Below, one piece after another: positions 8,667-16,338 of a DNA stretch of 64,000 nt. Made by a program: the position numbers and the translations under genes. The notes beneath the pieces were generated by a model. That model was not told the origin of the DNA. It was given only the letters and a program-made list of their open reading frames with translations, and ran no database searches. The DNA is from Streptomyces zhihengii (GTDB taxonomy: Bacteria; Actinomycetota; Actinomycetes; Streptomycetales; Streptomycetaceae): positions 1,364,001 to 1,428,000 of the forward strand of contig NZ_JAFEJA010000001.1 of NCBI RefSeq assembly GCF_016919245.1, given 5' to 3'. How positions within the stretch are numbered: position 1 is the stretch's first letter; every line of letters begins with the position of its first letter.

Positions 8667-9131
8667 GTGAGCGGCCCACTGGAGCCGGGGCTCTATCTGG
8701 TGCGCAACGCGGGCAGCGGGCTGGTGCTGGAGGTCGCGGGCGGCGCGCGCGGCGGCGGGGCGAGGGTGCAGCAGGCCGCGGAGAACGGCGGGCCCGGCCA
8801 GCACTGGCACATCACCCCGGTGCCGAACGGCGGCGGTCTGCACCATCTGGTGAACGAGGCGAGCGGCAAGCGCCTGGACGTGGCGGGCGCCTCCACCGAG
8901 AACGGCGCCCGCGTCCAGCAGTGGCGGGCGAACAACTTCGGCGCCCAGGAGTGGACGGTCGAGGAGCACCTCGACGCGCCGGGCACGGTGGCGCTGGTCA
9001 GCTTCGTCAGCGGACTGCTGCTGGAGGTCGCCGGCGGCAGCACCGAGGAGGGCGCGGACGTCCGTCAGTGGGAGGACACCGACGGGCCCCATCAGGCCTG
9101 GCGGCTGGAGCCCGTGCGCCCGGTGCGGTAG
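8667..9131 (+). CDS. Ricin-type beta-trefoil lectin-like protein
   Basis: About 154 residues that are essentially one ricin B-type beta-trefoil. Three repeats of about 50 residues each end in a Q/H-x-W triplet (GQHW, AQEW, HQAW), and GLVLEVAGG, KRLDVAGAS and LLLEVAGGS recur at the same place in each. Such domains bind galactose-type sugars. There is no signal peptide, so it should remain in the cytoplasm unless exported by another route. GTG at 8667 has GGAGG eight bases upstream; the ATG at 8661 is only two bases from it. Its 3' end overlaps the convergent AraC gene by 40 bases. Confidence 0.82.
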   Translation: MSGPLEPGLYLVRNAGSGLVLEVAGGARGGGARVQQAAENGGPGQHWHITPVPNGGGLHHLVNEASGKRLDVAGASTENGARVQQWRANNFGAQEWTVEEHLDAPGTVALVSFVSGLLLEVAGGSTEEGADVRQWEDTDGPHQAWRLEPVRPVR

Positions 9132-10045
9132 TCCTGCGGGCTCGTCCCGCGCACCCGTTTGAACGCGGCGCTGAACGCGAACGAGCCGCCGTAGCCGACC
9201 TTGCGGGCGATGGCCTCGACGGTGGCGTCGCCGTCCCGCAGCAGATCGGCCGCGAGGGCGAGCCGCCAGCCGGTGAGGTAGGTCATCGGCGGCTCGCCCA
9301 CCAGGCCGGTGAAGCGGCGGGCGAGCCCGGCGCGGGACACACCGCAGGCGGCGGCCAGCGAGGCCACCGTCCACGGGCGGGCCGGTTCGTCCTGGAGCAG
9401 GCGCAGCGCCCTGCCGACGACGGGGTCGCCCATCGCCCGGTACCAGGCGGGCGGCCGGGCGTCGGGGCCGGCGAACCACTGCCGCAGCGCGGCGATCAGC
9501 AGCAGGTCGAGCACCCGGTCCAGGACCACGCTCTGCCCCGGGTCGTCCCGGGCGATCTCCTCGGCGAGGACGTCCATCACCGGGCAGCGCCAGGTGTCGC
9601 CGGGCAGGTGCAGCAGTGCGGGGAGCGCGTCGAGCAGCCGGCCGCTGACCTCGCCGCGCATCTGGTAGGTGCCGATGAGCATGCCGGCCGAGCCGTCCCG
9701 GGCGTTGCCCCAGGTGCGGACGCCCAGGTGCATCGACTGCGCCAGCGGCTCGCCCGTCAGCGTGTGGCAGGTGCCGCCGGGGCCGATCCGCGCCTGCGGC
9801 GGGGCGCCCGGCCGGTGCGCCACGGTGTACGGCTCCGGGCCGCGGGCGATCGCGAGGTCACCGGGTGTCAGCCGCACCGGCGGGCCGTCCGCGGGCTCGA
9901 TCCAGGCCTCCCCGTCGGTCACGCACATCAGGCACAGCGGGGCGCCGTCGTCGATGTGCACGGACCACGGCGGCTCCATCACCATGCGCAGCAGGAACGC
10001 CCCCCTGGCCCGCGGCCCGTCCAGAAGTCCGGCGAGAGCGTCCAT
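9092..10045 (-). CDS. AraC-family transcriptional regulator (cupin sensor)
   Basis: 317 residues. The N-terminal 190 form a cupin sensor of the AraC-binding type 6 kind (MDALAGLLDGPRARGAFLLR at the start, TPGDLAIARG near residue 80). The C-terminal 100 hold two helix-turn-helices: WTVASLAAACGVSRAGLARRFTG and ATVEAIARKVGYGGSFAFSAAF, ending in GTSPQDYR, the standard AraC signature. ATG at 10045 begins the conserved domain. It is divergent from an NmrA-like reductase with about 130 bases between starts, the usual layout for this regulator type and its target. Confidence 0.9.
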   Translation of the reverse strand: MDALAGLLDGPRARGAFLLRMVMEPPWSVHIDDGAPLCLMCVTDGEAWIEPADGPPVRLTPGDLAIARGPEPYTVAHRPGAPPQARIGPGGTCHTLTGEPLAQSMHLGVRTWGNARDGSAGMLIGTYQMRGEVSGRLLDALPALLHLPGDTWRCPVMDVLAEEIARDDPGQSVVLDRVLDLLLIAALRQWFAGPDARPPAWYRAMGDPVVGRALRLLQDEPARPWTVASLAAACGVSRAGLARRFTGLVGEPPMTYLTGWRLALAADLLRDGDATVEAIARKVGYGGSFAFSAAFKRVRGTSPQDYRTGRTGSSRQA

Positions 10046-10176
10046 GGGCGCCAGCGTAGACGCACGCACAGGCAGTTGAGCCTCTGCCGCATGGGAAGCG
10101 GGGCCGCCGGCCGCGAGTCTTGAGTCATCGCGGAGCACGGACGGCCGCGACGACGGCGAGGACAGGGGTGAGCGGG

Positions 10177-11010
10177 ATGATGCCGCAGGAGAACACGGGT
10201 GTCGCGACGGTGCTGGTGACCGCGGCGACGGGCAAGACGGGCCACCGGGTCGCGGACCGGCTGACGGCGCTGGGGCACGAGGTGCGCCGGGGGTCGCGCG
10301 GCGGGACGGTGCCCTTCGACTGGGCGGACCGCGCGACCTGGGAGCCCGCCCTGCGCGGCGCGGACGCCGCGTACGTGAACTACTACCCGGACCTCGCGGC
10401 GCCCGGCGCGCCCGAGGACATGCGCGCCCTCGGGCGGCTGGCGGCCGGGGCCGGGGTCCGCCGGCTGGTGCTGCTGTCGGGGCGGGGCGAGCCGCAGGCG
10501 GTGGTCGCGGAGGACGCGCTGCGCGAGTGCGGTCTCGAGGTGCGGGCGGTGCGGGCGAGCTTCTTCGCCCAGAACTTCTCGGAGGGCGCGCTGGCGGACG
10601 GCGTCGCCGCGGGAGAGCTCGTCTTCCCCGCGGGCGCCACGGCCGAGCCGTTCGTCGACGCCGATGACCTCGCGGACGTGCTGGTCGCCGTCCTCACCGA
10701 CGAGCGCCCGGGGTCCTCGGTGCACGAGGTCACCGGGCCCCGGTCGCTGACCTTCGCGCAGGCCGCCGAGGAGATCGCCGCCGTCACCGGCGGCCCGGTC
10801 GTCTACACCGGCGTCACGGCCGGCGCGTACGCCGGCCTGCTGACGGACTTCGGCCTCCCCGCTCCCGAGGCGCGGTGGCTCGCGGAGCTGTTCGCGGAGC
10901 TGCTCGACGGGCACAACTCCGCGACGGCGGACGGGGTGCGCGAGGTCCTGGGCCGGGATCCCAGGGACTTCGCGGACTTCGCGAAGGAGGCGTTCGGGAC
11001 CCGCCCGTAG
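10177..11010 (+). CDS. NmrA-like NAD(P)-binding reductase
   Basis: 277 residues with an N-terminal Rossmann nucleotide-binding motif VLVTAATGKTGHRVADRL (GxxGxxG type), then VRRLVLLSGRG and VRASFFAQNFSEG, typical of the NmrA / NAD(P)H-binding subgroup of extended short-chain dehydrogenases. Members are quinone or flavin reductases or redox sensors; the substrate is unknown. The start is uncertain between GTG 10168 and ATG 10177 or 10180; all share the same frame. Divergent from the AraC gene that probably controls it. Confidence 0.85.
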   Translation: MMPQENTGVATVLVTAATGKTGHRVADRLTALGHEVRRGSRGGTVPFDWADRATWEPALRGADAAYVNYYPDLAAPGAPEDMRALGRLAAGAGVRRLVLLSGRGEPQAVVAEDALRECGLEVRAVRASFFAQNFSEGALADGVAAGELVFPAGATAEPFVDADDLADVLVAVLTDERPGSSVHEVTGPRSLTFAQAAEEIAAVTGGPVVYTGVTAGAYAGLLTDFGLPAPEARWLAELFAELLDGHNSATADGVREVLGRDPRDFADFAKEAFGTRP

Positions 11011-11044
11011 ACGGGCCCGGGGCCGGCGGCGGCGCGCGGGGCGG

Positions 11045-11347
11045 TTACTGCGCCCCGTGCGCGGCGGCGATGCCGGCGACGCGCCCGGCGAGGGAGAAGT
11101 CGCGGTCGGTGAGGGCGTTCACGTCGTGGGAGAGCACGGTCAGGGAGACCGTGTCGTAGCCGAGGGTCAGGTCGGAGTGGTGGTTCAGCTCGTCCTGGAT
11201 CCGCGCGATGTGCACCACCATGGCCGTCGCCGCGAAGTGCGACCCGAGGCGGTAGGTGCGGGCGATCCGGTCGCCCTCCAGGGACCAGCCGGGAAGCTCC
11301 CGCAGGCGGTCCTCGATCTCCTTCTGCGACAGGGGCTCGGTGGGCAT
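11045..11347 (-). CDS. phhB: 4a-hydroxytetrahydrobiopterin dehydratase (PCD)
   Basis: Exactly 100 residues, normal for pterin-4a-carbinolamine dehydratase. The family triad is present: His56 and His57 in ELNHHSDL and His74 in LSHDVNALT. It regenerates the pterin cofactor by dehydrating the 4a-hydroxy form. No aromatic amino acid hydroxylase lies in the window, so it may serve one elsewhere or act in molybdopterin or HNF-like roles known for the family. Convergent with the NmrA-like gene. ATG at 11347. Confidence 0.92.
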   Translation of the reverse strand: MPTEPLSQKEIEDRLRELPGWSLEGDRIARTYRLGSHFAATAMVVHIARIQDELNHHSDLTLGYDTVSLTVLSHDVNALTDRDFSLAGRVAGIAAAHGAQ

Positions 11348-11455
11348 GGGCGTGATCCTTCCGGGAGGGGGCGACGGACGGGCACCGTGGAGACGGGGAC
11401 ACCCTAGATCCTTCGATGCCCGGTAAATCGGATGCCCGCACCGGGACGCGCTGTG

Positions 11456-11461
11456 TACGTT
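11456..11461 (+). promoter_or_regulatory. -10 element of leaderless FBP gene
   Basis: TACGTT ends seven bases before the GTG start at 11469, and no ribosome-binding site is present. The predicted transcript therefore begins at the start codon. Confidence 0.45.
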
Positions 11462-11468
11462 CGACCGG

Positions 11469-11975
11469 GTGGAACCATTGACCGACAAACAGATCCGCGC
11501 GTCCTTCGTGAACTGCACCAAGGGGGACGCCGGCCGGCTGCGGCTCCCCCTCGACTTCGCCGACCTCCCCTGGGACGACCTCGACTTCCTGGGCTGGGTG
11601 GACCCGGGCGCCCCGCTGAAGGCGCATCTGGTGCTGCCGCGTGCCGACGGCCCGGTGGGCATCTCGCTGCGTATCCCGTCGGCCGGCCGGACGAGCGCGC
11701 TGAAGTCGAGCATGTGCCAGGCCTGTCTGACCGCGCACGCCTCGTCGGGGGTGACGCTCTTCGCGGCGCCGCTCGCGGGCGCCGCCGGCCGCGAGGGGAA
11801 CACCGTCGGCACCTACCTCTGCGCCGACCTCGCCTGCTCGCTGTACGTGCGCGGCAAGCGGCAGCCGAAGCTGCGGCACGGCCGCTACGAGGAGAGCCTC
11901 ACGGTCGAGGAGCAGATCCGGCGCACCACGGACAACCTGTGGGCCTTCGCCGACAAGGTCCTCGGCACGCGCTGA
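11469..11975 (+). CDS. FBP-domain (treble-clef zinc finger) protein
   Basis: 168 residues. The N-terminal half (LPLDFADLPWDDLDFLGWVD) precedes a treble-clef zinc finger made of CQAC near residue 80 and CADLAC near residue 119, the FBP C-terminal zinc-finger type also found in FusB-like EF-G-binding proteins. The C-terminal helix LTVEEQIRRTTDNLWAFADKV fits. By analogy it may bind EF-G or another translation factor; no resistance phenotype can be inferred. GTG start, with a -10 hexamer just upstream. Confidence 0.82.
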   Translation: MEPLTDKQIRASFVNCTKGDAGRLRLPLDFADLPWDDLDFLGWVDPGAPLKAHLVLPRADGPVGISLRIPSAGRTSALKSSMCQACLTAHASSGVTLFAAPLAGAAGREGNTVGTYLCADLACSLYVRGKRQPKLRHGRYEESLTVEEQIRRTTDNLWAFADKVLGTR

Positions 11976-12032
11976 GCCCGCCGCCGGGGCGCCGTCCGGC
12001 GGGAGGGGTCAGCGGCGGGCGCCGTCCGGGCG

Positions 12033-13574
12033 TCAGCGGCGGGCGGCTTCCAGGACCTGCCCGATGGTGTCCGCGTCGGCGGCGCTCCTGTCGGGGCGGT
12101 GGCGCAGCACCCGCGCGAAGCGCAGGGCGACACCGGCGGGGTAGCGCGAGGAGCGCTGGAGCCCGTCGTAGGCGATCTCGACGACCAGTTCGGGGCGCAC
12201 GGTGACGGTCCAGCCGTCGTCCTCGACCGCCAGCGCGCCCAGGCGCTCCGTCTGCCAGCGGAGCATCTCGTCGGTGAGGCCCTTGAACGTCTTGCCGAGC
12301 ATGACGAAGCCGCCGTCCTCGCCCCGGGCGGCGAGGTGCAGGTTGGACAGCAGTCCGGTGCGCCGGCCGCTGCCGCGTTCGACGGCGACGATCACCAGGT
12401 CGAGGGTGTGGACGGGCTTGACCTTCAGCCAGGACCTGCCCCGGCGGCCGGCGACGTAGGGCGCGTCCAGCGCCTTGACCAGGACGCCCTCGTGGCCGAT
12501 CCGCAGGGTCTCGGCGAAGAACTCCTCCGCGGCGGCGACCTGTCCGGCGTCCTCGGGGTCCTCGACGACCCGCCGGCGCACCCGCAGCGGCTCGGGGACG
12601 AGGCGGGCGAGTCGCTCGTGGCGTGCGCGCCCGGGCAGGTCGAGGACCTCCTCGCCGTCGGCGGCGAGGACGTCGAAGTAGACGGGTGAGACGGGCAGCG
12701 TGGCACGGGCGGCGGCGACGTCGAGGCGGGAGCCGACCCGGGAGGCGATGTCCTGGAACGCCGCGGGCCGCCCGTCGGGGCCGAGGGCGATGACCTCGCC
12801 GTCCAGGATGAACCGGTCGCCGGCCAGCCCCCGGGCGCCGTCGGCCACTTCGGGGAGCCGGGCGGTGATGTCGTCGAGGGAGCGGGTGTAGACGCGGACG
12901 TCGTCGCCGCGCCGGTGCACCTGCACCCGGATGCCGTCCAGCTTCTCCTCCACGACGCAGGCGGTGCCCAGCGCCGCGACCGCCTCGGTGACCGAGGCCG
13001 CGGTGTGGGCGAGCATCGGCTGCACGGGGCTGCCGACCCGCAGCCGGAAGAGCTCCAGGGCCCCGGGGCCGTCGGCGAGCAGGGCCTCGGCGACCCGGGG
13101 CAGCGAGCCCGCCAGCATGACCGCGCGCCGCACGTCGGCCGCCGGGGCGCCCGCGGCGCGGGCGACGGCGTCCAGGGCGACGGCGTCGAGCGCGCCCTGG
13201 CGCACCTCGCCGGTGAGCAGCCGGATCAGGAAGCGCTGCTCCTCCTCGGTGGCGGCCCCGAGCAGCGCGTCGAGCGCGGCGCGGCGCCGGCTCTGCGCCC
13301 CGGAGCCGGAGATCGCGGCGAAGGCGGTGAGGGCGGCGTCGGTCTCGGTGACGGTGAGGGAGGGCTCCGCGGCGGGCGGCACGTCCTCCCCGAGCAGACT
13401 GCGGCCGACTCCGATGCGCCCCTGGGGCAGGCGGCCGGACAGGTAGGCGATGACCAGTCCGACGTCCTCCGGCCGGGCCCCGGCGAACAGCTCCGCGAGG
13501 GCGGCGGTCTTGCGGGAGCGGGCGGAGGTGGCGGCGACCTCGCGGGACACGTCGGCGAGCCGTGCGAGCAGCAT
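12033..13574 (-). CDS. ATP-dependent DNA ligase (LigB-like)
   Basis: 513 residues, the length of actinobacterial LigB-type enzymes. The adenylated lysine is Lys211 in EEKLDGIRVQ (motif I), followed by RVYTRSLDDITARLPE (motif Ia/III region), FILDGEVIAL (motif IIIa), EGVLVKALDAPY (motif IV) and SWLKVKP (motif V). The N-terminal 200 residues form the helical DNA-binding domain. It seals nicks with ATP, unlike the essential NAD-dependent LigA, and probably supports repair. ATG at 13574. Convergent with the FBP gene, 57 bases apart. Confidence 0.95.
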   Translation of the reverse strand: MLLARLADVSREVAATSARSRKTAALAELFAGARPEDVGLVIAYLSGRLPQGRIGVGRSLLGEDVPPAAEPSLTVTETDAALTAFAAISGSGAQSRRRAALDALLGAATEEEQRFLIRLLTGEVRQGALDAVALDAVARAAGAPAADVRRAVMLAGSLPRVAEALLADGPGALELFRLRVGSPVQPMLAHTAASVTEAVAALGTACVVEEKLDGIRVQVHRRGDDVRVYTRSLDDITARLPEVADGARGLAGDRFILDGEVIALGPDGRPAAFQDIASRVGSRLDVAAARATLPVSPVYFDVLAADGEEVLDLPGRARHERLARLVPEPLRVRRRVVEDPEDAGQVAAAEEFFAETLRIGHEGVLVKALDAPYVAGRRGRSWLKVKPVHTLDLVIVAVERGSGRRTGLLSNLHLAARGEDGGFVMLGKTFKGLTDEMLRWQTERLGALAVEDDGWTVTVRPELVVEIAYDGLQRSSRYPAGVALRFARVLRHRPDRSAADADTIGQVLEAARR

Positions 13575-13759
13575 CCCGCCATGGTGCCCCGCCCCGGCCG
13601 CCCCACACGTGACGGCACGCGGGGCGTACCGGGCCCCGGGCCCCGCCCGCCCCCCGGCCGAACTTCGACTGGCCGACCAGGGTCTCCCCCTGGTTCACCC
13701 GACTCCCCTAACGTTCCCCCGACTTGACCTGACCACGTCGACTTTCGAGGGACGGATCC

Positions 13760-14815
13760 ATGGGGAAGCTCCTGCGTGCGGCATCGACCGCCTTCGGCGC
13801 GGCCGCGCTGCTCGCCGCCGCGCTCGTACCGGCCGAGGCCGCCACCACCGCGGCGGACCCGGGGCAGCTGCCCTGGTCGTCCACCACATCGGTGGGGGTG
13901 CACAACGCCTATGAGCAGTCGGCGTACCCGTACTTCGCGGACGCGCTGGACTCCGGGGCGGGGATGCTGGAGATCGACGTGTGGACGAACGTGTTCGGGC
14001 GGTCGTGGCGCGTCTCGCACGAGAATCCGCTCGGCAACGCCAACAACTGCGCCGGGGCGGCCACCGCGGCCGAGTTGCGCACCGGGTCGCGGAACCGGGA
14101 CCTCGGCGGCTGTCTCGCCGACATGCGGGCCTGGCACGACGCCAACCCGGGCCACCGGCCGGTGCTGATCAAGATGGAGCTCAAGGACGGCTTCCAGGAC
14201 AACGCGGGCCGCGGCCCGGACGAGCTCGACGCGCTGCTGCGCTCGCGTCTGGGCGACGCCCTGTTCCGGCCGGCGGAGCTCGCGGGCGGCCATCCGGACC
14301 TGGACACCGCGGTACGGGCGGACGGCTGGCCGCTCCGCTCCGCGATGAGCGGGAAGTTCGTCGTCGAGCTGATCCCCGGGACGGTGGAGCAGGGCAATCC
14401 GTTCGACTCCCTGTGGACCGACCGGGAGTACGCCCAGCATCTGCGCGGCCTGAAGGCCGCGGGCCGTCTGGCGGAGGCGGGCGCCTTCCCCGCCGTGCTC
14501 AAGGCGTCGGCCGGTGATCCGCGCACCCGCTACGCGGATCTGTCGATCCGGCCGTGGTTCGTGGTCTTCGACGGGGACGCCGCCACGTTCACGAACGGTT
14601 CGATCGACACGTCCTGGTACGACCGGAACCGCTATCTGGTGGTGATGACGGACGCGCACAACGTCGCCCCGGCCATCGACGGCACCCGCCCCACCGAGGC
14701 CCAGGCGCGGGAGCGGGTCGCCCTGCTGGCCGGCCGGCACGCGAGCGTGGTGTCCGCCGACTGGCATCCGCTGCCCGCCGTGCTCGCCACGGTCCTGCCG
14801 AGGGGCGGCTCCTGA
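13760..14815 (+). CDS. Secreted phosphatidylinositol-specific phospholipase C-domain protein
   Basis: 351 residues with a signal peptide: basic GKLLR, hydrophobic core TAFGAAALLAAALVP, and AEA-A cleavage near residue 27. The mature protein is a PI-PLC TIM barrel of the Ca2+-dependent PI-PLC1 bacterial type: His48 in GVHNAYEQ and His87 in RVSHENP as the two catalytic histidines, Glu71 and Asp73 in LEIDVW as likely metal ligands, then VLIKMELKDGF. It should cleave phosphoinositides or related phosphodiesters outside the cell. ATG at 13760 is preceded by GAGGGA. Confidence 0.85.
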   Translation: MGKLLRAASTAFGAAALLAAALVPAEAATTAADPGQLPWSSTTSVGVHNAYEQSAYPYFADALDSGAGMLEIDVWTNVFGRSWRVSHENPLGNANNCAGAATAAELRTGSRNRDLGGCLADMRAWHDANPGHRPVLIKMELKDGFQDNAGRGPDELDALLRSRLGDALFRPAELAGGHPDLDTAVRADGWPLRSAMSGKFVVELIPGTVEQGNPFDSLWTDREYAQHLRGLKAAGRLAEAGAFPAVLKASAGDPRTRYADLSIRPWFVVFDGDAATFTNGSIDTSWYDRNRYLVVMTDAHNVAPAIDGTRPTEAQARERVALLAGRHASVVSADWHPLPAVLATVLPRGGS

Positions 14816-14851
14816 GCGCGCCGGACAACTCCGGAAACAGCCGCATAAGCC

Positions 14852-14879
14852 TTGGGTAAAGCATGACGTGAAGTAATAC
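14852..14879 (+). promoter_or_regulatory. Candidate promoter TTGGGT-16-TAATAC
   Basis: TTGGGT at 14852-14857 and TAATAC at 14874-14879 are separated by 16 bases. TAATAC is an unusually good -10 in this GC-rich sequence. Transcription would start near 14886 and run into the structured segment; no protein gene of normal composition follows on this strand before the terminators. Confidence 0.5.
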
Positions 14880-14885
14880 ACATCA

Positions 14886-15098
14886 CATCGGGGCCCGCAG
14901 GCACCCGGGAACACCCACCAGTGGTTTACCGTTCATCTAAGCGTGGGTGTGGATGGGACAGTGTCCCCGGGCCTCACCTTCTGCCCGCAGGGAAGATCGT
15001 TCGGCTGAAGCCCTGCGGAGCGACTCGCCGAGAGGCGACCGCCATGCACACCCACCTCTTGACCGCCCCGGCCGGAAACCCCCGTTCGGCCGGGGCTC
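14886..15098 (+). ncRNA. Candidate structured small RNA with alternative helices
   Basis: The octamer GTGGGTGT (14943-14950) can pair with ACACCCAC on either side: 14911-14918 or 15048-15055. In the second pairing it closes a multibranch structure holding three local hairpins: GGGAC/GTCCC (14955-14967), GCAGGG/CCCTGC (14987-15016) and TCGCC/GGCGA (15025-15038). A terminator hairpin follows at 15066-15095. The only plus-strand reading frame inside (14953-15126, 57 codons) uses A or T in about 30% of third positions, unlike real genes here. The next gene is convergent, so this is probably an independent RNA or an unusual 3' UTR. It matches no RNA family I recognise. Confidence 0.45.
15066..15095 (+). 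terminator. Terminator of the candidate small RNA
   Basis: CCCCGGCCG (15066-15074) pairs perfectly with CGGCCGGGG (15087-15095) around a 12-base loop, followed by CTCCTCTT, a short pyrimidine tract. Confidence 0.65.
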
Positions 15099-15110
15099 CT
15101 CTTCCCCCGT

Positions 15111-15144
15111 CGCGCTCCCCGGCTGACATCAGCCGGGGAGCGCG
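15111..15144. terminator. Bidirectional terminator at the RidA 3' end
   Basis: CGCGCTCCCCGGCTGA (15111-15126) and TCAGCCGGGGAGCGCG (15129-15144) are perfect reverse complements separated by two bases. The hairpin includes the RidA stop codon and can stop transcription from both sides. Confidence 0.75.
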
Positions 15145-15539
15145 GCCGTGAGGTCGACCTCCACGAGCTGGCCGCGGTAGCCGAGCCGGCTCACCCCGAG
15201 CAGCGTGCTCGCGGTCGTGAACGCCGCTCCCACCACGGAGTCGCCCAGCCGCCGCCACACGGCCGCCAGCACCTCGGCGTCGTCCGTGCACACGTAGACC
15301 ACCGAACGCACCACGTCCTCCGGACCGGCCCCCACCGCCGCCAGCGCGATGAGCGCGTTGGCCGCGACCTGGTCGGCCTGGCGCTCGGGATCGCCGTCGC
15401 CGACGAGCCCGCCGTCCCGGTCCAGCGGACACTGGCCCGCCAGGTACGCGGTGCGCCCCGCCTCGACGACGGTGATGTGGTGGTAGCCGGGGGTCTTGTG
15501 CAGCCGCTTGGGGCTGATACGGGTGATCCGGTCGCTCAT
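15129..15539 (-). CDS. RidA family protein
   Basis: About 136 residues of the RidA/YjgF/UK114 family: TPGYHHITVVEAGRTAYLAGQ at the N-terminus, DQVAANALIALAAVGAGPEDVVRSVVYV in the centre, and GVSRLGYRGQLVEVDLTA at the end, which includes the region of the conserved arginine. Family members hydrolyse reactive enamine or imine intermediates from amino acid metabolism; some have other roles. The start is uncertain: ATG at 15539 (GCGAGG upstream) or ATG at 15551, adding four residues. Followed by a strong bidirectional terminator. Confidence 0.85.
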   Translation of the reverse strand: MSDRITRISPKRLHKTPGYHHITVVEAGRTAYLAGQCPLDRDGGLVGDGDPERQADQVAANALIALAAVGAGPEDVVRSVVYVCTDDAEVLAAVWRRLGDSVVGAAFTTASTLLGVSRLGYRGQLVEVDLTAALPG

Positions 15540-15841
15540 AGCCTCGCTCATAGCGGCGAGTGTGGGGCCGGCACCCCTCTCGGGCATCTGTTTTTCGGCC
15601 ACCGGATCCATCCCGTGACCCGCACGGAGCCCCGGCGGGGGCCCGTCGTACCCGCACCCCCCGGGAAGCATCCGCTTTCTCCCGATATACGGCGGTGCAA
15701 GGGTCTGGCCATCCGGGCTCCGGAGTTCGAAGGTTGGTGATGCAGGTCACACACGCCACTGGTGCAGCTCGCACACGGCGAGCCCTGCCGTGACGTCGTC
15801 CCGGGCGTGGAGCAACAGCACAGCAGCAGGAGGAGCGAGCG

Positions 15842-16273
15842 ATGTCACCTTCCATCGAGCAATCCGTCGAGCAGTCCGTCACGGCCCGTCTGATCAGCGA
15901 CGCGGCCCCCTCGCCGGGCGTGCCGGTGATCATGCGCTACGTCCCCGCCGACCCGTTCGCCGTCCGGATGGTCTTCCCGCCCGAGGCGTGCCTCGGCGAC
16001 ACCGCCGTGACCTGGGCTTTCGCCCGGGTCCTGCTCGACTCCGGGCTGCGCGCCCCGGCCGGCGACGGCGACGTCCACATCTGGCCGTGCGGCCGGGTCC
16101 AGACCATGGTCGAGCTCCGCTCCCCCGACGGCGTGGCGCTGCTCCAGTTCCCGACGGCGAGCCTGCGCCGCTTCCTCGCCGACGCCTACGACGCGGTCCC
16201 GGCGGGCGGGGAGAGCGCCGCCCTGGACATCGACCGCGCCCTGGCCGCGCTGCTCGGCGAGGCCGGGGGGTAG
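15842..16273 (+). CDS. SsgA-family sporulation/cell division protein
   Basis: 143 residues of the SsgA-like (SALP) family, found only in sporulating actinomycetes. Characteristic parts: VPVIMRYVPADPFAVRMVFPPEA, VTWAFARVLLDSGLRAPAGDGDVHIWP, MVELRSPDGVALLQFPTASLRRFLADAY and the acidic C-terminal helix ALDIDRALAALLGE. SALPs control septum placement and spore wall processing. It lacks clear hallmarks of SsgA or SsgB and is best regarded as another paralogue. ATG at 15842 has a strong AGGAGGAG about eight bases upstream. Confidence 0.92.
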   Translation: MSPSIEQSVEQSVTARLISDAAPSPGVPVIMRYVPADPFAVRMVFPPEACLGDTAVTWAFARVLLDSGLRAPAGDGDVHIWPCGRVQTMVELRSPDGVALLQFPTASLRRFLADAYDAVPAGGESAALDIDRALAALLGEAGG

Positions 16274-16326
16274 CGCCCGGCGCACCGCCCCCGGGGGCGC
16301 GGCGGGAGCGGCGGGACATTCCGTAC

Positions 16327-16332
16327 TACGGT
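16327..16332 (+). promoter_or_regulatory. -10 element of leaderless MmyB-type regulator
   Basis: TACGGT ends six bases before the ATG at 16339, with no ribosome-binding site between. No clear -35 element is seen. Confidence 0.4.
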
Positions 16333-16338
16333 CTGCGT

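Larger units (their letters stand above)
14816..15128. other. Intergenic region with promoter, structured RNA and terminators
   Basis: About 310 bases between the PI-PLC gene and the convergent RidA gene. Its base composition is less extreme than the neighbours, it carries a near-consensus promoter, several nested inverted repeats and two terminator hairpins. See the separate entries for the parts. Confidence 0.6.

Noticed and set aside
14953..15126. 57-codon plus-strand reading frame in the PI-PLC/RidA gap
   Set aside because: About 30% of its third codon positions are A or T, compared with under 10% in real genes here; it has no ribosome-binding site and the DNA is better explained as structured RNA. 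Kept as a refuting alternative for the RNA finding.
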